Of a stretch of DNA of 17,909 bases, positions 1 through 7,593 are shown in pieces (within the stretch, counting starts at the first letter, position 1; each line of letters begins with the position of its first letter). Below the pieces are notes generated by a model that was not told the DNA's origin, did not search any database, and worked only from the letters and a program-made list of their open reading frames with translations. The stretch spans positions 1 through 17,909 of the forward strand of contig CAZBXI010000031.1 of NCBI GenBank assembly GCA_964496035.1. The letters are read 5' to 3'. This DNA comes from EX4484-217-1 sp964496035. Lineage in GTDB: Archaea > Thermoproteota > Thermoprotei_A > EX4484-217-1. The translations under genes and the position numbers were made by a program.

Positions 1-2
1 CA

Positions 3-830
3 GTAGTTGTTATTGGTAGTAAACGTTACAAACTTTCTCCCATGGTTGAAAATAGTGATCCTGCTTATGGTAGGAAAGGGCTTATAAGCGTAGCTATTAA
101 AGGCTATGAGCCTTTCGTTAGACGTGTTAGGCCTTTAGATGAGAGTTTTGAAGCGCAAATAACTGCTGAACTAGTAAATGAGTTCACAATGAAGGTTATT
201 GAAATACTAGACAATCATCCTGTAAATGTTAAACGTAGAAGCAAAGGTCTTTTACCAGCTAACATAGTGCTACTCCGAGACGCTGGAAACACTTTACCTA
301 GAATTACCCCTCTATATGAAAAGTATAATGCAAGCTTTGCCTTCTTAGCCGAGATGCCTGTAGAGTTAGGTATAGGTAGAGCTTTTGGAGCTCATGTTGA
401 GGAAGTACCTTTACCTACAGGAGACCCTGAGAAAGACTACAAAGTGAGGCTTGAAAAAACATTTAAACTACTTGAAAAATACGACATAGTCTACGTGCAT
501 CTTAAAGGACCTGATGAACCGGGGCATGATGGAAATATTGAGGTTAAAAAGAAGAAAATCGAGGAAATAGACAAATACTTTGTAAAACCCTCCCTAGAAA
601 GAATGGGCGAAAATATAGCAGTAATGGTTACAGCTGACCATGCAACACCTCCTACAGTAAAAGCACATACGGGGGACCCCGTACCGGTAGCTTTAATGTG
701 TCCCGGTTTAGAGCCTGATAGTGTTAGGAAATTTACTGAGAAAGAATGTGCTAGAGGTAAACTAGGAACTATAGAGCATGGATGGGAACTTTTACCGAAA
801 ATACTTGAAATGATACGTACTGTAACATGA
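3..830 (+). CDS. apgM: 2,3-bisphosphoglycerate-independent phosphoglycerate mutase, archaeal type (5' partial)
   Basis: This enzyme interconverts 3- and 2-phosphoglycerate in glycolysis/gluconeogenesis in the cytoplasm. The frame is open to the left window edge (codons begin at base 3), so the N-terminus is missing. About 275 residues are visible, against roughly 400-430 for the family. Counting from the Met codon at 42, metal-binding motifs of the alkaline-phosphatase superfamily are clear: GPDEPGH (D158, H162), TADHATP (D199, H200) and HTGDPVP (H209). The nucleophilic Ser and the first Asp ligand would lie upstream of the window. The segment before Met42 (VVVIGSKRYKLSP) continues the domain, so the ATG at 42 is not the true start. 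The stop TGA overlaps an ATG (ATGA at 827-830), but I place the next gene's start further on. Identification is strong; the exact paralogue is inferred. Confidence 0.93.
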   Translation, partial: VVVIGSKRYKLSPMVENSDPAYGRKGLISVAIKGYEPFVRRVRPLDESFEAQITAELVNEFTMKVIEILDNHPVNVKRRSKGLLPANIVLLRDAGNTLPRITPLYEKYNASFAFLAEMPVELGIGRAFGAHVEEVPLPTGDPEKDYKVRLEKTFKLLEKYDIVYVHLKGPDEPGHDGNIEVKKKKIEEIDKYFVKPSLERMGENIAVMVTADHATPPTVKAHTGDPVPVALMCPGLEPDSVRKFTEKECARGKLGTIEHGWELLPKILEMIRTVT

Positions 831-916
831 AAATAGATGGTCAAGTATTATTGACTACTTTGTCAACGGGCTTAGAATTAAATTTAACACTGCTTAAAGA
901 TAGTGAGGGTGATGAT

Positions 917-1336
917 ATGTCCGATGAGGTATTCGAGGCAATATCTCATCCTTTAAGAATAAAAATATTAAAGCTGTTAGCTAAGAAACCTAGAAGTTTC
1001 TCTGAACTAAAAAGAGAATTAGGAATAGAGAGTAGTGGCAAACTGGATTTTCATTTAAAGAAATTAAGAAACTTAATAACTATGGATGAGGAAGGAAAAT
1101 ATATTTTGACAAAGGAAGGATATGCAGCACTACAAGCAATATATACGATTAAGAAGTATGGTTGGCAGAAAAGAGCATACTTCATTAATTTAGCAGCATA
1201 CATAGCATTTAACACGGTAGCGGCTATAGCGAACTTTACGTTATGGCTAATAACAGTACTGCCTCTATCAACTGCATGGATGGTGTACTACACGTACAAG
1301 TCTATTGCTAAAAGGAAAATATTTAAAGCGATGTAG
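917..1336 (+). CDS. ArsR-like winged-helix regulator with C-terminal membrane helices
   Basis: Residues 4-70 form an ArsR/TrmB-type winged helix: an AISHPLRIKILKLL opening, then a recognition-helix region (ELGIESSGKLDFHLKKL) and a wing (DEEGKYILTKEG). Residues about 88-127 are strongly hydrophobic and probably make two membrane helices, ending in a basic tail, so the DNA-binding domain should face the cytoplasm from the membrane. I chose ATG 917 because GAGGGTGATG lies directly upstream and because family members typically begin a few residues before the ISHPLR motif. An in-frame ATG at 827 overlaps the apgM stop and would add 30 residues without recognisable homology. The gene follows apgM on the same strand, and a TTAAATTTAA box near 878-887 suggests its own promoter. 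The ligand and regulon are unknown. Confidence 0.8.
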   Translation: MSDEVFEAISHPLRIKILKLLAKKPRSFSELKRELGIESSGKLDFHLKKLRNLITMDEEGKYILTKEGYAALQAIYTIKKYGWQKRAYFINLAAYIAFNTVAAIANFTLWLITVLPLSTAWMVYYTYKSIAKRKIFKAM

Positions 1337-1372
1337 AATGGCATTTTCAACTTAAACCTCCTATTTCTACAA

Positions 1373-2551
1373 TTACTCATGTAAACTTGCTTTAATCAAG
1401 AGTTTTCCTGCATCTTCTTCGCACTTAGCTGCTTGAAATAGTAGATTTACTATTTGTTCTCTTTCATGAGGTGTTATCCCGTTTCTCATAAGTTCTAGAA
1501 TTTGTTCATATATTTTCGCCGCTTCTTCAAGCTTACTAGCTACTTCCACTACTAGCTTGTTGTCAGAAAACCTTGTCTTCAAGAATTTGGCGTTATCAAA
1601 CCTAGATACCATAGCTAAGTGTATTCCGAACATCTGTTCCTCTAGATTTATTTTTCCTTGAGCAGTATAGTTTGCTAGAGTTTCTATGGCTTTAGCACCA
1701 GTACATATTATAAAGTATTTGAAACCTACTTGTAACTCACCATTTTTCCTTAGTAATGGTTTAAGGTCTTTTACAGGTCTTCCCGCCTTAATGAAGTATA
1801 TTAGAGAGTACTTCCATGGTAAATGAAATACTTCATTAAAAACCCTAGCTGCCTCTAAAATAGCTTCCTTGGAGAACTCTACTCCTTCTTCATCTAGTGA
1901 AAACTTTTCCTCCCTTAGAACTGGTTCATAAATGTAAAACATCTCATCTTTATACCCTACTAAAAGTACAAAGTGAGGTGCAGGATAGGTTAGGTTATAG
2001 AGTTTTCCCGCATCAACAGGGAGAATAACAGGTTTATCTTGGGATACCAGGTATTTACACATGTCAAGAAATAGTTTCTTATCACCGGTTACGAGGAAAT
2101 GATAATGTAGTCCAAGATATTTTGATGCTTGCTTAAATCCCGGGAGAGGGTCTGATCCCGGAATGAAGAATGCGAAACTATTAAAAACTTCCATGCTCGC
2201 GCCATACGTGAAGCTCATTAGAAAATTAAAGTACTCTACAGGTTCTCTTATATCATACTTGTAAGCAACCATTTGGAGACATGTTGAAGCACAATATGAT
2301 TTATTGTAGCTAATCCAGGGAACATTAGATACGTGGGCCTCGGAAGGATATTGACCTATGTTTGTTTCGCTAATCCATTTAGGTTCATATTCTTTCTCAA
2401 TATAATCAAGAAAGGGTTTAAGCCATAACCCTGTTTCCTCAACAGTTACTTCGGGTAAGGAAATCGCATAAACGATAGCGCCTAACACTGCTAATGCTAT
2501 TAGAATTCCCAGCATGACCCTATTAGATACGTGAACCATTAGGTACACCAT
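1373..2551 (-). CDS. Membrane-anchored C39/BtrH_N-like cysteine-protease-fold protein
   Basis: Residues 12-31 form one N-terminal hydrophobic segment, preceded by basic and followed by acidic residues, so the rest is probably outside the cell. Residues 80-230 resemble the papain-like C39/BtrH N-terminal fold. The motif YCASTCLQMVAYKY matches the family's CGPASLxMV nucleophile motif (C87). APHFVLLVGY supplies H193, and FYIYEP supplies an acidic residue at 209 where Asp is usual. Residues 260-392 are mostly helical with no recognised domain. Known relatives are peptidases or acyltransferases; which applies here is unknown. No Shine-Dalgarno precedes the ATG at 2551. An AT-rich box (CTTAAAATAG, 2585-2576 on this strand) sits at leaderless distance. 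A GGTG inside the first codons could alternatively serve Met5 (2539). It is divergent from an ABC transporter. Confidence 0.72.
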   Translation of the reverse strand: MVYLMVHVSNRVMLGILIALAVLGAIVYAISLPEVTVEETGLWLKPFLDYIEKEYEPKWISETNIGQYPSEAHVSNVPWISYNKSYCASTCLQMVAYKYDIREPVEYFNFLMSFTYGASMEVFNSFAFFIPGSDPLPGFKQASKYLGLHYHFLVTGDKKLFLDMCKYLVSQDKPVILPVDAGKLYNLTYPAPHFVLLVGYKDEMFYIYEPVLREEKFSLDEEGVEFSKEAILEAARVFNEVFHLPWKYSLIYFIKAGRPVKDLKPLLRKNGELQVGFKYFIICTGAKAIETLANYTAQGKINLEEQMFGIHLAMVSRFDNAKFLKTRFSDNKLVVEVASKLEEAAKIYEQILELMRNGITPHEREQIVNLLFQAAKCEEDAGKLLIKASLHE

Positions 2552-2575
2552 AATCTAAGTAGCTTTAACTACCCC

Positions 2576-2600
2576 TATTTTAAGAAAACTTAAAAATATT
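2576..2600. promoter_or_regulatory. Bidirectional AT-rich promoter region
   Basis: Between the divergent C39-like gene and the ABC ATPase gene lie two TATA-like boxes. CTTAAAATAG reads on the minus strand (2585-2576) and would start a leaderless transcript near 2554. ACTTAAAAATATT reads on the plus strand (about 2588-2600) and would start a transcript near 2620, leaving a leader of about 35 bases with a GAGG ribosome-binding site. This is inferred from archaeal promoter spacing only. Confidence 0.45.
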
Positions 2601-2654
2601 ACTGTAAAATTTTTACGAAAGACCAGTATCTAATTAACATTAGAGGTTTTGCTG

Positions 2655-3452
2655 TTGATTGAAATTATTGACCTATATGTTAAGTATAGGTGGGGGCAAG
2701 AACCTGTAATTAAAGGCGTTTCAGCTAGGTTCGAAGACAAACACTTAGTCTTAGGACCTAATGGTTCTGGGAAAACCACATTGTTCAGAGCTATAGCTGG
2801 TTTAACACCAATATCTTCAGGTAAAATTCTAATAGATGGTGTTGACGTAGCTGATATTTATGGTAAGCCAGGTGTTTTATCTATAAATTTAAGGGAAGCC
2901 TATGGTGTGTTCCACTTAAGCGCATATGACCATATACGTTTCTTCATTGACTCAACGGATGGAGACATAGATTTAGCATTAAATATTCTTGAAGATCTCG
3001 GTGTTAGTAAGGAGTTATTGAGAAAGCGTAAGCCTTGGGAGCTCTCCGCTGGACAGTTCAAGGCATTTACGACAGCAATTGCTTTAGCTTCTAAAGCTAA
3101 ACACGTGTTGTTAGATGAACCTTTTGAACAACTTGACCCAGCTAGAAAGTCTAAGCTTCTCAAATATTTAAATGAGTTTAAAGGTGTTATATTGCTAAAT
3201 ACTCATGAAACATGGCTGCTTACCGCTTTAAAACCATGGAAGGTAGCTTTTATGTTTGAAGGTAGACTTTACGGTATGCTTTCAGTATCCGAACTGTTTG
3301 ATGCTAGGCTTGTTATTGGTAAAAGTAAAGATGCTATTTTATGTTTTGAAGCTTCGGGTAAAGTTTACAGTATTGTTAAGGGTGAAATGGGGGAGCCTCT
3401 TACAAAACTTACGACTCTAGATAAGGTTTATGAGCTTGTTTTAGGTGTTTAG
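2655..3452 (+). CDS. ABC transporter ATP-binding protein
   Basis: This is the nucleotide-binding subunit of an ABC transporter, pairing with the permease that overlaps its 3' end. The motifs appear in order: Walker A (GPNGSGKTT), a signature helix LSAGQ in place of the usual LSGGQ, Walker B followed by the catalytic Glu (HVLLDEP), the D-loop (QLDPA) and the H-loop His (LNTHE). Length of about 265 residues is normal. I chose TTG 2655 because TAGAGGT at 2641-2647 is spaced correctly for it. The TTG at 2649 also lies in frame but is too close to that site. The C-terminal 60 residues after the H-loop are a non-conserved extension. The substrate is unknown; export is likely because no solute-binding protein is nearby. 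Confidence 0.9.
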   Translation: MIEIIDLYVKYRWGQEPVIKGVSARFEDKHLVLGPNGSGKTTLFRAIAGLTPISSGKILIDGVDVADIYGKPGVLSINLREAYGVFHLSAYDHIRFFIDSTDGDIDLALNILEDLGVSKELLRKRKPWELSAGQFKAFTTAIALASKAKHVLLDEPFEQLDPARKSKLLKYLNEFKGVILLNTHETWLLTALKPWKVAFMFEGRLYGMLSVSELFDARLVIGKSKDAILCFEASGKVYSIVKGEMGEPLTKLTTLDKVYELVLGV

Positions 3453-4281
3453 GTTGACGATGTATTTTAGGCTTAAGATTAAAGATATGCTAACTAACCC
3501 TGAACTACTAGGTTGGAGTATTGGTTTTGTAGAGTTCTGGGTTTTTATGTGGCTTTTTGTTTTCAGCCCAGCAAGAGTAAAAGTTGAATGGGCAGAGTAT
3601 TTTGTGCAAGGAAATGCTGCTATGGCTTTTAGCTTTCTGTCTTTAATTTCAATAGCATCTATTGGCATAGGTTTAGCGTACAGCTTCTTGTATGCGTCTA
3701 GAAGTGCAAGATATATTACTAAGTTTACGAAAATTTCTCCAAGCATTTTTCTTCTAGAGGACTTTTTAGGGAGCATCATAGCACTCCTTATCATAGTCGG
3801 TGTAGTATATTTCTCGATAATTCTTGGAAGCTATTTTAGGTGGGGTGTTTTTCCAGCACTAGAAAACCCTGTAGGTGTTGTTGTTGACTTAACCTTAGCC
3901 GGCATAGCTATGTATTGGTTCTCCTATATGTTAGTATTGTTATTGATAGTTACTAGGAGAACAGGTTCATTAACTATTGCTAGTTATGCTCCCTTAATTC
4001 CAGCTTTCATAGCCTACTCCCAATTATGGATAGATATAGGCAATTTAGTTTACATAATACCTTTCTGTAGCATACCTGCATTAATAATGTTCCATGCCAC
4101 AGGGGCTATTCCACCCACCGGCTCCTATCTACAATGGCTCTCTATGAGAGTAATGTTAACTCCTATAAACTTAAAGATGGCAGCAGTATCTACGTTCTCG
4201 TGGATAGCTATTTTCATAGCTGCATCGCTTATTCTTCTTAGGAAGAGCCGCGGTGTACCAATAGAGGAAATTAGAAGGTGA
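3445..4281 (+). CDS. ABC transporter permease, ABC-2-like integral membrane protein
   Basis: Hydrophobicity predicts six or seven membrane helices, at about residues 22-41, 60-84, 106-130, 143-169, 176-193, 199-218 and 246-265. A basic tail follows. The arrangement resembles ABC-2-type exporter permeases, although no signature motif is clear. The gene overlaps the ATPase gene: GTG 3445 lies inside the last codons of the ATPase, so translation is probably coupled. TTG 3454 (preceded by AGGTG) and ATG 3460 are alternative starts that shorten the protein by 3-5 residues. No substrate-binding protein is adjacent. The role as membrane partner of the ATPase is inferred from operon structure, and its substrate is unknown. 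Confidence 0.8.
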   Translation: MFRLTMYFRLKIKDMLTNPELLGWSIGFVEFWVFMWLFVFSPARVKVEWAEYFVQGNAAMAFSFLSLISIASIGIGLAYSFLYASRSARYITKFTKISPSIFLLEDFLGSIIALLIIVGVVYFSIILGSYFRWGVFPALENPVGVVVDLTLAGIAMYWFSYMLVLLLIVTRRTGSLTIASYAPLIPAFIAYSQLWIDIGNLVYIIPFCSIPALIMFHATGAIPPTGSYLQWLSMRVMLTPINLKMAAVSTFSWIAIFIAASLILLRKSRGVPIEEIRR

Positions 4282-4296
4282 AGGGTTTTAACCTAT

Positions 4297-5181
4297 TTAA
4301 CTTACTCCCTCTCTCCTAGCTCTTCCTCCCCTGGGCTGCTGAGGTACATAAGGATATGGTATATACTCTATTCCAGGTCTTTGAACATGGGCTTGCGGAT
4401 ATAGCTCCATTAACCTATAGATTTCCGGAGGAACTTCTGTTTTAACGAGTAAGCCTAGTTTCTGTGCTTGCTCAACAGTTATCGGATAATCGTGAGTGTA
4501 TATTCCTTCAGTTAAGAATTTAGCTATTTCCAAGGCTTTCTTTTCACCGTACTTATCCTTTATAAGTTCAACAATTATTTCTTGAACTTGCCTAATAGCT
4601 TTCTCAGCAATATCTGCAAGCATTAAGGTTTCATCGGAGACCTTCTCAGTACCCTTCTCTTTAACAACTTTCAGAATAGATGGTGCTGGAACTTGTGTTC
4701 CTCTTAGGGTTGTTATTTGAGGGTCTAAAGGCCCTAAAACCGCGTTCGGGTCCATAATTATTTCGTCAGCTGCTAAAGCTATCAGAGTACCCCCTGACAT
4801 GGCGTAGTGAGGTATTACTACTATCTTTTTAGCTGGATGCTTTTTAAGCGCTTGAGCTATTTGGGATGCAGCTAGAACTAGTCCTCCTGGAGTATGAAGG
4901 ATTAACATTATGGGTTTACTTGGCGGTGTAGACCTTATAGCTCTAATTATTGCTTCAGAATCTTCAATATCTATAAACCTGTATACTGGTATTCCGAAGA
5001 AACCAACTCTTTCTTGCCTATGAATCATAGTTATAACTCTAACACCATATTTCCTCTCTATCCTCTTAATCATAGACATTCTAGAAGCATGAAGACTCCT
5101 ATATTGCCACTGAGGCCATATGATCATAGTTAAAAGTAGTAGCCAGAAAAGTAAGCCAATAACATCTATCATACTGAGCAC
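4297..5181 (-). CDS. Membrane Clp-fold serine protease, SDH/DUF114 family
   Basis: The protein has an N-terminal membrane helix (residues 6-22) followed by a ClpP/crotonase-fold domain. The segment MLILHTPGG (92-100) is the oxyanion-loop strand, and HYAMSGGTLIALAADEI carries the nucleophile Ser129. DPNAVLGPLDPQI (144-156) is characteristic of the SDH_sah family of archaeal and bacterial membrane proteases. The C-terminal 30 residues are Pro/Arg/Gly/Tyr-rich and probably disordered. Known relatives cleave membrane-associated substrates, and some pair with NfeD-type proteins; an NfeD-like gene lies 6 kb away on the same strand. The longest start is GTG 5181. ATG 5172, nine bases further in and preceded by GGTG, is equally likely. 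The gene converges closely with the ABC permease (15 bp). Confidence 0.88.
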   Translation of the reverse strand: MLSMIDVIGLLFWLLLLTMIIWPQWQYRSLHASRMSMIKRIERKYGVRVITMIHRQERVGFFGIPVYRFIDIEDSEAIIRAIRSTPPSKPIMLILHTPGGLVLAASQIAQALKKHPAKKIVVIPHYAMSGGTLIALAADEIIMDPNAVLGPLDPQITTLRGTQVPAPSILKVVKEKGTEKVSDETLMLADIAEKAIRQVQEIIVELIKDKYGEKKALEIAKFLTEGIYTHDYPITVEQAQKLGLLVKTEVPPEIYRLMELYPQAHVQRPGIEYIPYPYVPQQPRGGRARREGVS

Positions 5182-5226
5182 CAGCTTAAATAAAAACGAG
5201 TTGCAAATATAAGTCTAGCTTAAGAA

Positions 5227-5781
5227 CTATTCTAATTTAAGAAACTTAAATTGCAAATACATGTCCTCAACAATCCATGATGTTACCGCGAAAGCTGATA
5301 GAATTTCAGGAATAGATATTCCTATTTCGAAAACCTTTAAACCATAGATTGCCCATGAACATACACCGATAATAAACGCTGCTACTGCCACTTCAGATTT
5401 TCTTTCATAAGCATAGATTAATGTTGCTGAAAGCGCTGTAACAAAGAATGCAACAGAAACAATAAAGTGTAATACACCATACACTTCATCGAACACCCCT
5501 ATGAGTATCAAGAGAAAAGCAGAAAGCGCTAAGAAATAGTACGTTATCATTTTGCTATGTTTCAATATTGAAATCGAGTATTGGTATATGAGAAATCCTC
5601 CAATAACTAACCCCAAGTTAAATATAGGAGCTACAATGCTTTTCACGGAGTGACCTAAATCGCTAAGAGCATTCTTTGACCAGCTAAACCATGGAGATAA
5701 AGCTATGGAAGTAAATATGCAAACATAAAGTACTAATAAACCGAGTATACCAGTAAGGAAAATACTACATCTTAATCTCAT
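5227..5781 (-). CDS. DUF998 family integral membrane protein
   Basis: This 184-residue protein has about six membrane helices (roughly residues 7-29, 49-67, 78-98, 102-124, 131-150 and 155-172). The first extracellular loop, SPWFSWSKNALSDLGHS, is the feature typical of DUF998 proteins (PF06197), whose members usually carry a conserved N-x-LSDLG motif here. The function of the family is unknown. The ATG at 5781 is preceded by GAGGAT at suitable distance, and a TTTTTATAA box near 5820-5828 could be its promoter. It lies between hsp20 upstream and the SDH protease downstream, all on the minus strand. The 45-bp gap to the protease gene allows co-transcription. Confidence 0.8.
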   Translation of the reverse strand: MRLRCSIFLTGILGLLVLYVCIFTSIALSPWFSWSKNALSDLGHSVKSIVAPIFNLGLVIGGFLIYQYSISILKHSKMITYYFLALSAFLLILIGVFDEVYGVLHFIVSVAFFVTALSATLIYAYERKSEVAVAAFIIGVCSWAIYGLKVFEIGISIPEILSAFAVTSWIVEDMYLQFKFLKLE

Positions 5782-5879
5782 GTAACTATCCTCATAAACC
5801 CATAATGTTCTGACTCCATTATAAAAAATTAGTTTGATTATTCATTCTGAGTCCTCACGTATGAGAAACACTGGTTAAT

Positions 5880-6293
5880 TCATTCTACTTGTATTTTCAC
5901 AGCCTTACTCTTCTTTGGCACGTTTATGATTAATATGCCGTCTTTATATTTTGCTTTAGTTCTCTCTCTATCTATCTCGCTTCCAAACTTTACTTTCAAA
6001 CGATAAACTTCAGGCATCCATGGAAGCTTAGTTGACGGTTTAGCTTTAACAAGCAAACCATGAGGTGCAACATAAACTTCAATACTATCTTTTCTCACAC
6101 CCGGCAGTTCTGCATAAATAACGTATTCCTCAGGTTTATCCTCAACGTAGTACCTTACGTTACTCTTAACTGCTTCATCTAGCTCTAAAAATTCACGTAT
6201 TATGTGAGGTCCTAGAGAAAATACCAGTACATGTCCATGAAAGCACATGTTAAACACGCTCAAGTTAGTACTTCCATGTTCGGGTCCGTACAT
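5880..6293 (-). CDS. Small heat shock protein, Hsp20/alpha-crystallin family
   Basis: This is an ATP-independent holdase that binds unfolding proteins. The alpha-crystallin domain spans about residues 46-127. It begins with YYVEDKPEEYVIYAELPGVRKDSIEV, a classic domain start containing the ELPGV motif (62-66), and ends with the DGILIINVPK strand (118-127). A C-terminal IxV motif (IQV, 134-136) matches the oligomer-linking tail. The length of 137 residues is normal, although the first 20 residues are unusual and contain two Cys-free polar stretches plus one Cys. No Shine-Dalgarno precedes ATG 6293. A TATA box (6320-6311) at about 22-25 bases suggests a leaderless message. A 20-bp palindrome covers the start. 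Met16 (6248) is an alternative start. Confidence 0.9.
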   Translation of the reverse strand: MYGPEHGSTNLSVFNMCFHGHVLVFSLGPHIIREFLELDEAVKSNVRYYVEDKPEEYVIYAELPGVRKDSIEVYVAPHGLLVKAKPSTKLPWMPEVYRLKVKFGSEIDRERTKAKYKDGILIINVPKKSKAVKIQVE

Positions 6294-6305
6294 ATTAATG
6301 TACGG
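6286..6305. promoter_or_regulatory. 20-bp palindrome (operator candidate) over the hsp20 start
   Basis: CCGTACATATTAATGTACGG is a perfect inverted repeat with 8-bp arms and a 4-bp centre. Its left arm contains the hsp20 start codon (minus strand 6293-6291). The TATA box (6320-6311) lies immediately upstream, so a protein bound here would cover the predicted transcription start. The adjacent PadR-like regulator is a candidate binder, but that link is inference only. Confidence 0.55.
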
Positions 6306-6310
6306 GTCAG

Positions 6311-6320
6311 TATATAAACT
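6311..6320 (-). promoter_or_regulatory. TATA box of hsp20
   Basis: AGTTTATATA on the minus strand lies 18-27 bases upstream of the hsp20 ATG. With the usual archaeal spacing of about 26 bases, transcription would begin at or within a few bases of the start codon, which fits the absence of a ribosome-binding site. Confidence 0.6.
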
Positions 6321-6381
6321 TTACCGAGATTAATTAAACATAGAATTTCTAACTGGTTTGAAGAGATTTACACAATGTATA

Positions 6382-6843
6382 TTACTCCACCGGGACTTTT
6401 CTCCAATGTTTTATCTTCTCTTCAACCTTCTCCAGTTCTTTATGGAGGAACTTCTTATATTCTATAAGTTCTTCAGGTTCCTCTAATGCTTCAGCTATAC
6501 TGTAAATTTCACCCATTCTTTTTCTTAAGCATCTAAGTAGTGTGTTGATGATACGTATTAAAGGATATAGTTGTTCATCTAGTATTTCAGGTATTTCATT
6601 AGCTATAGTTAAACCCTTGTTCGTGAGCTTAACTACTATGTCTCCTTCCTCGCTTATTTCTCTTCGAACAATATCTCTTCTTTCGAGCTCATATATTGCT
6701 GTGTAAATGGAGCTTCTGGATTTCACACCTTTACTTTTAAACATTGCTAATATTTCGCTCATAGTCATAGGTTTCTCGCTTAGTGAGAGTATTAAAGCTG
6801 TTTGTAAGGGGCTAAAACGTTCGCCCTTAAATCTAATAATCAT
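6382..6843 (-). CDS. PadR-like winged-helix transcriptional regulator
   Basis: The N-terminal 75 residues form a PadR-type winged helix: SPLQTALILSLSEKPMTMSEI, then a recognition-helix region KSRSSIYTAIYELERRDIVRR and a wing EGDIVVKLTNKG. Residues 85-148 are helical and acidic/basic-rich with a coiled-coil look, as expected for the PadR dimerisation helices. The ATG at 6843 is preceded by AGGGTG at about 9 bases. An AATAAATAT box overlapping the end of the HAD gene could be its promoter. It sits directly upstream of hsp20 in the same orientation and may regulate that gene, itself or its neighbours. The effector is unknown. Confidence 0.82.
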   Translation of the reverse strand: MIIRFKGERFSPLQTALILSLSEKPMTMSEILAMFKSKGVKSRSSIYTAIYELERRDIVRREISEEGDIVVKLTNKGLTIANEIPEILDEQLYPLIRIINTLLRCLRKRMGEIYSIAEALEEPEELIEYKKFLHKELEKVEEKIKHWRKVPVE

Positions 6844-6888
6844 TACGCTTAAACACCCTAATCATAGTTAGTTTAGAAATATTGATAT

Positions 6889-7581
6889 TTATTTTTCCTT
6901 ACACAATATTGCTAATATTTCACTTAAACTACGTATTTCAGTAGCATTTTTAGGTTTCCTACCTTTCCAAGCATAGCTTGTTGGTAGTGGGGGCTTATAT
7001 TTGTAAAGCACTGTATTCACTCTTACCTTGGAAGCTTCTACAAGATTTTTAGGCTTATCATCTACATAAAATACCTTTGCTGCTAAATGTTCTCCTTTAA
7101 TTTTAAGTAAAGCTTCTGTTAGTGACCCTGTTTTCTCATAAACACCGTAAACTAAAACATCCTTTACCAGCTTATCGAGACCTGAGGCTTTTACTCTCCT
7201 ATACTTCATACTTGGTATACCGTCACTTCCGCTTACGATGTATGTGGGTATTTTCATAGCATTTAGTTTTTTAAGAACTTCTATGCTTTCGCTTTTAACT
7301 ATGCTGTATTTTACTCTTAGATTCCAATATGTGGAGATCAGCTTTTTAGTATCTAAGTTACGAATTTTAGGAGAACGTAGAATCAGGTTGAACCATAGTC
7401 TTCTATCCCATATTCCAAAATAGTCCATTATGTCCTCGAAGTTCAACATAACCCTTATGAAGCTTTTAACGTCTTTTATGCCTATTTCCCTAGCTATGGT
7501 CTCATATATTTTAGGTAGACAGCTGTAACTATCGACAAGTACCCCGTCAAAATCAAATACTACTACAATGTTTATTCCCAT
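6889..7581 (-). CDS. HAD-superfamily hydrolase
   Basis: This looks like a magnesium-dependent phosphatase-type HAD enzyme. Motif I is DFDGVLVDS (nucleophile D10, acid D12), motif II is the VSGS segment (S117), and motif IV is YVDDKP (D174, D175). The cap between residues 18 and 100 is helical, of the C1 type, as in phosphoglycolate phosphatase and beta-phosphoglucomutase relatives. A basic motif-III residue probably lies around 138-150 but is not certain. Its ATG lies 12 bp after the stop of the DNA glycosylase gene, preceded by AAGG, so the two are probably co-transcribed. The substrate cannot be deduced. Confidence 0.85.
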   Translation of the reverse strand: MGINIVVVFDFDGVLVDSYSCLPKIYETIAREIGIKDVKSFIRVMLNFEDIMDYFGIWDRRLWFNLILRSPKIRNLDTKKLISTYWNLRVKYSIVKSESIEVLKKLNAMKIPTYIVSGSDGIPSMKYRRVKASGLDKLVKDVLVYGVYEKTGSLTEALLKIKGEHLAAKVFYVDDKPKNLVEASKVRVNTVLYKYKPPLPTSYAWKGRKPKNATEIRSLSEILAILCKEK

Positions 7582-7593
7582 TTCTTCTTAACC

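Noticed and set aside
491..844. Antisense open frame across apgM, and similar long antisense frames inside the ABC, ATPase, glycosylase and fusion genes
   Set aside because: They lie opposite genes with clear conserved motifs and have no domains of their own, so they are frame shadows.
827..916. Longer start for the ArsR-like regulator at ATG 827 overlapping the apgM stop
   Set aside because: The added 30 residues have no domain, and ATG 917 has a much better ribosome-binding site. It remains possible.
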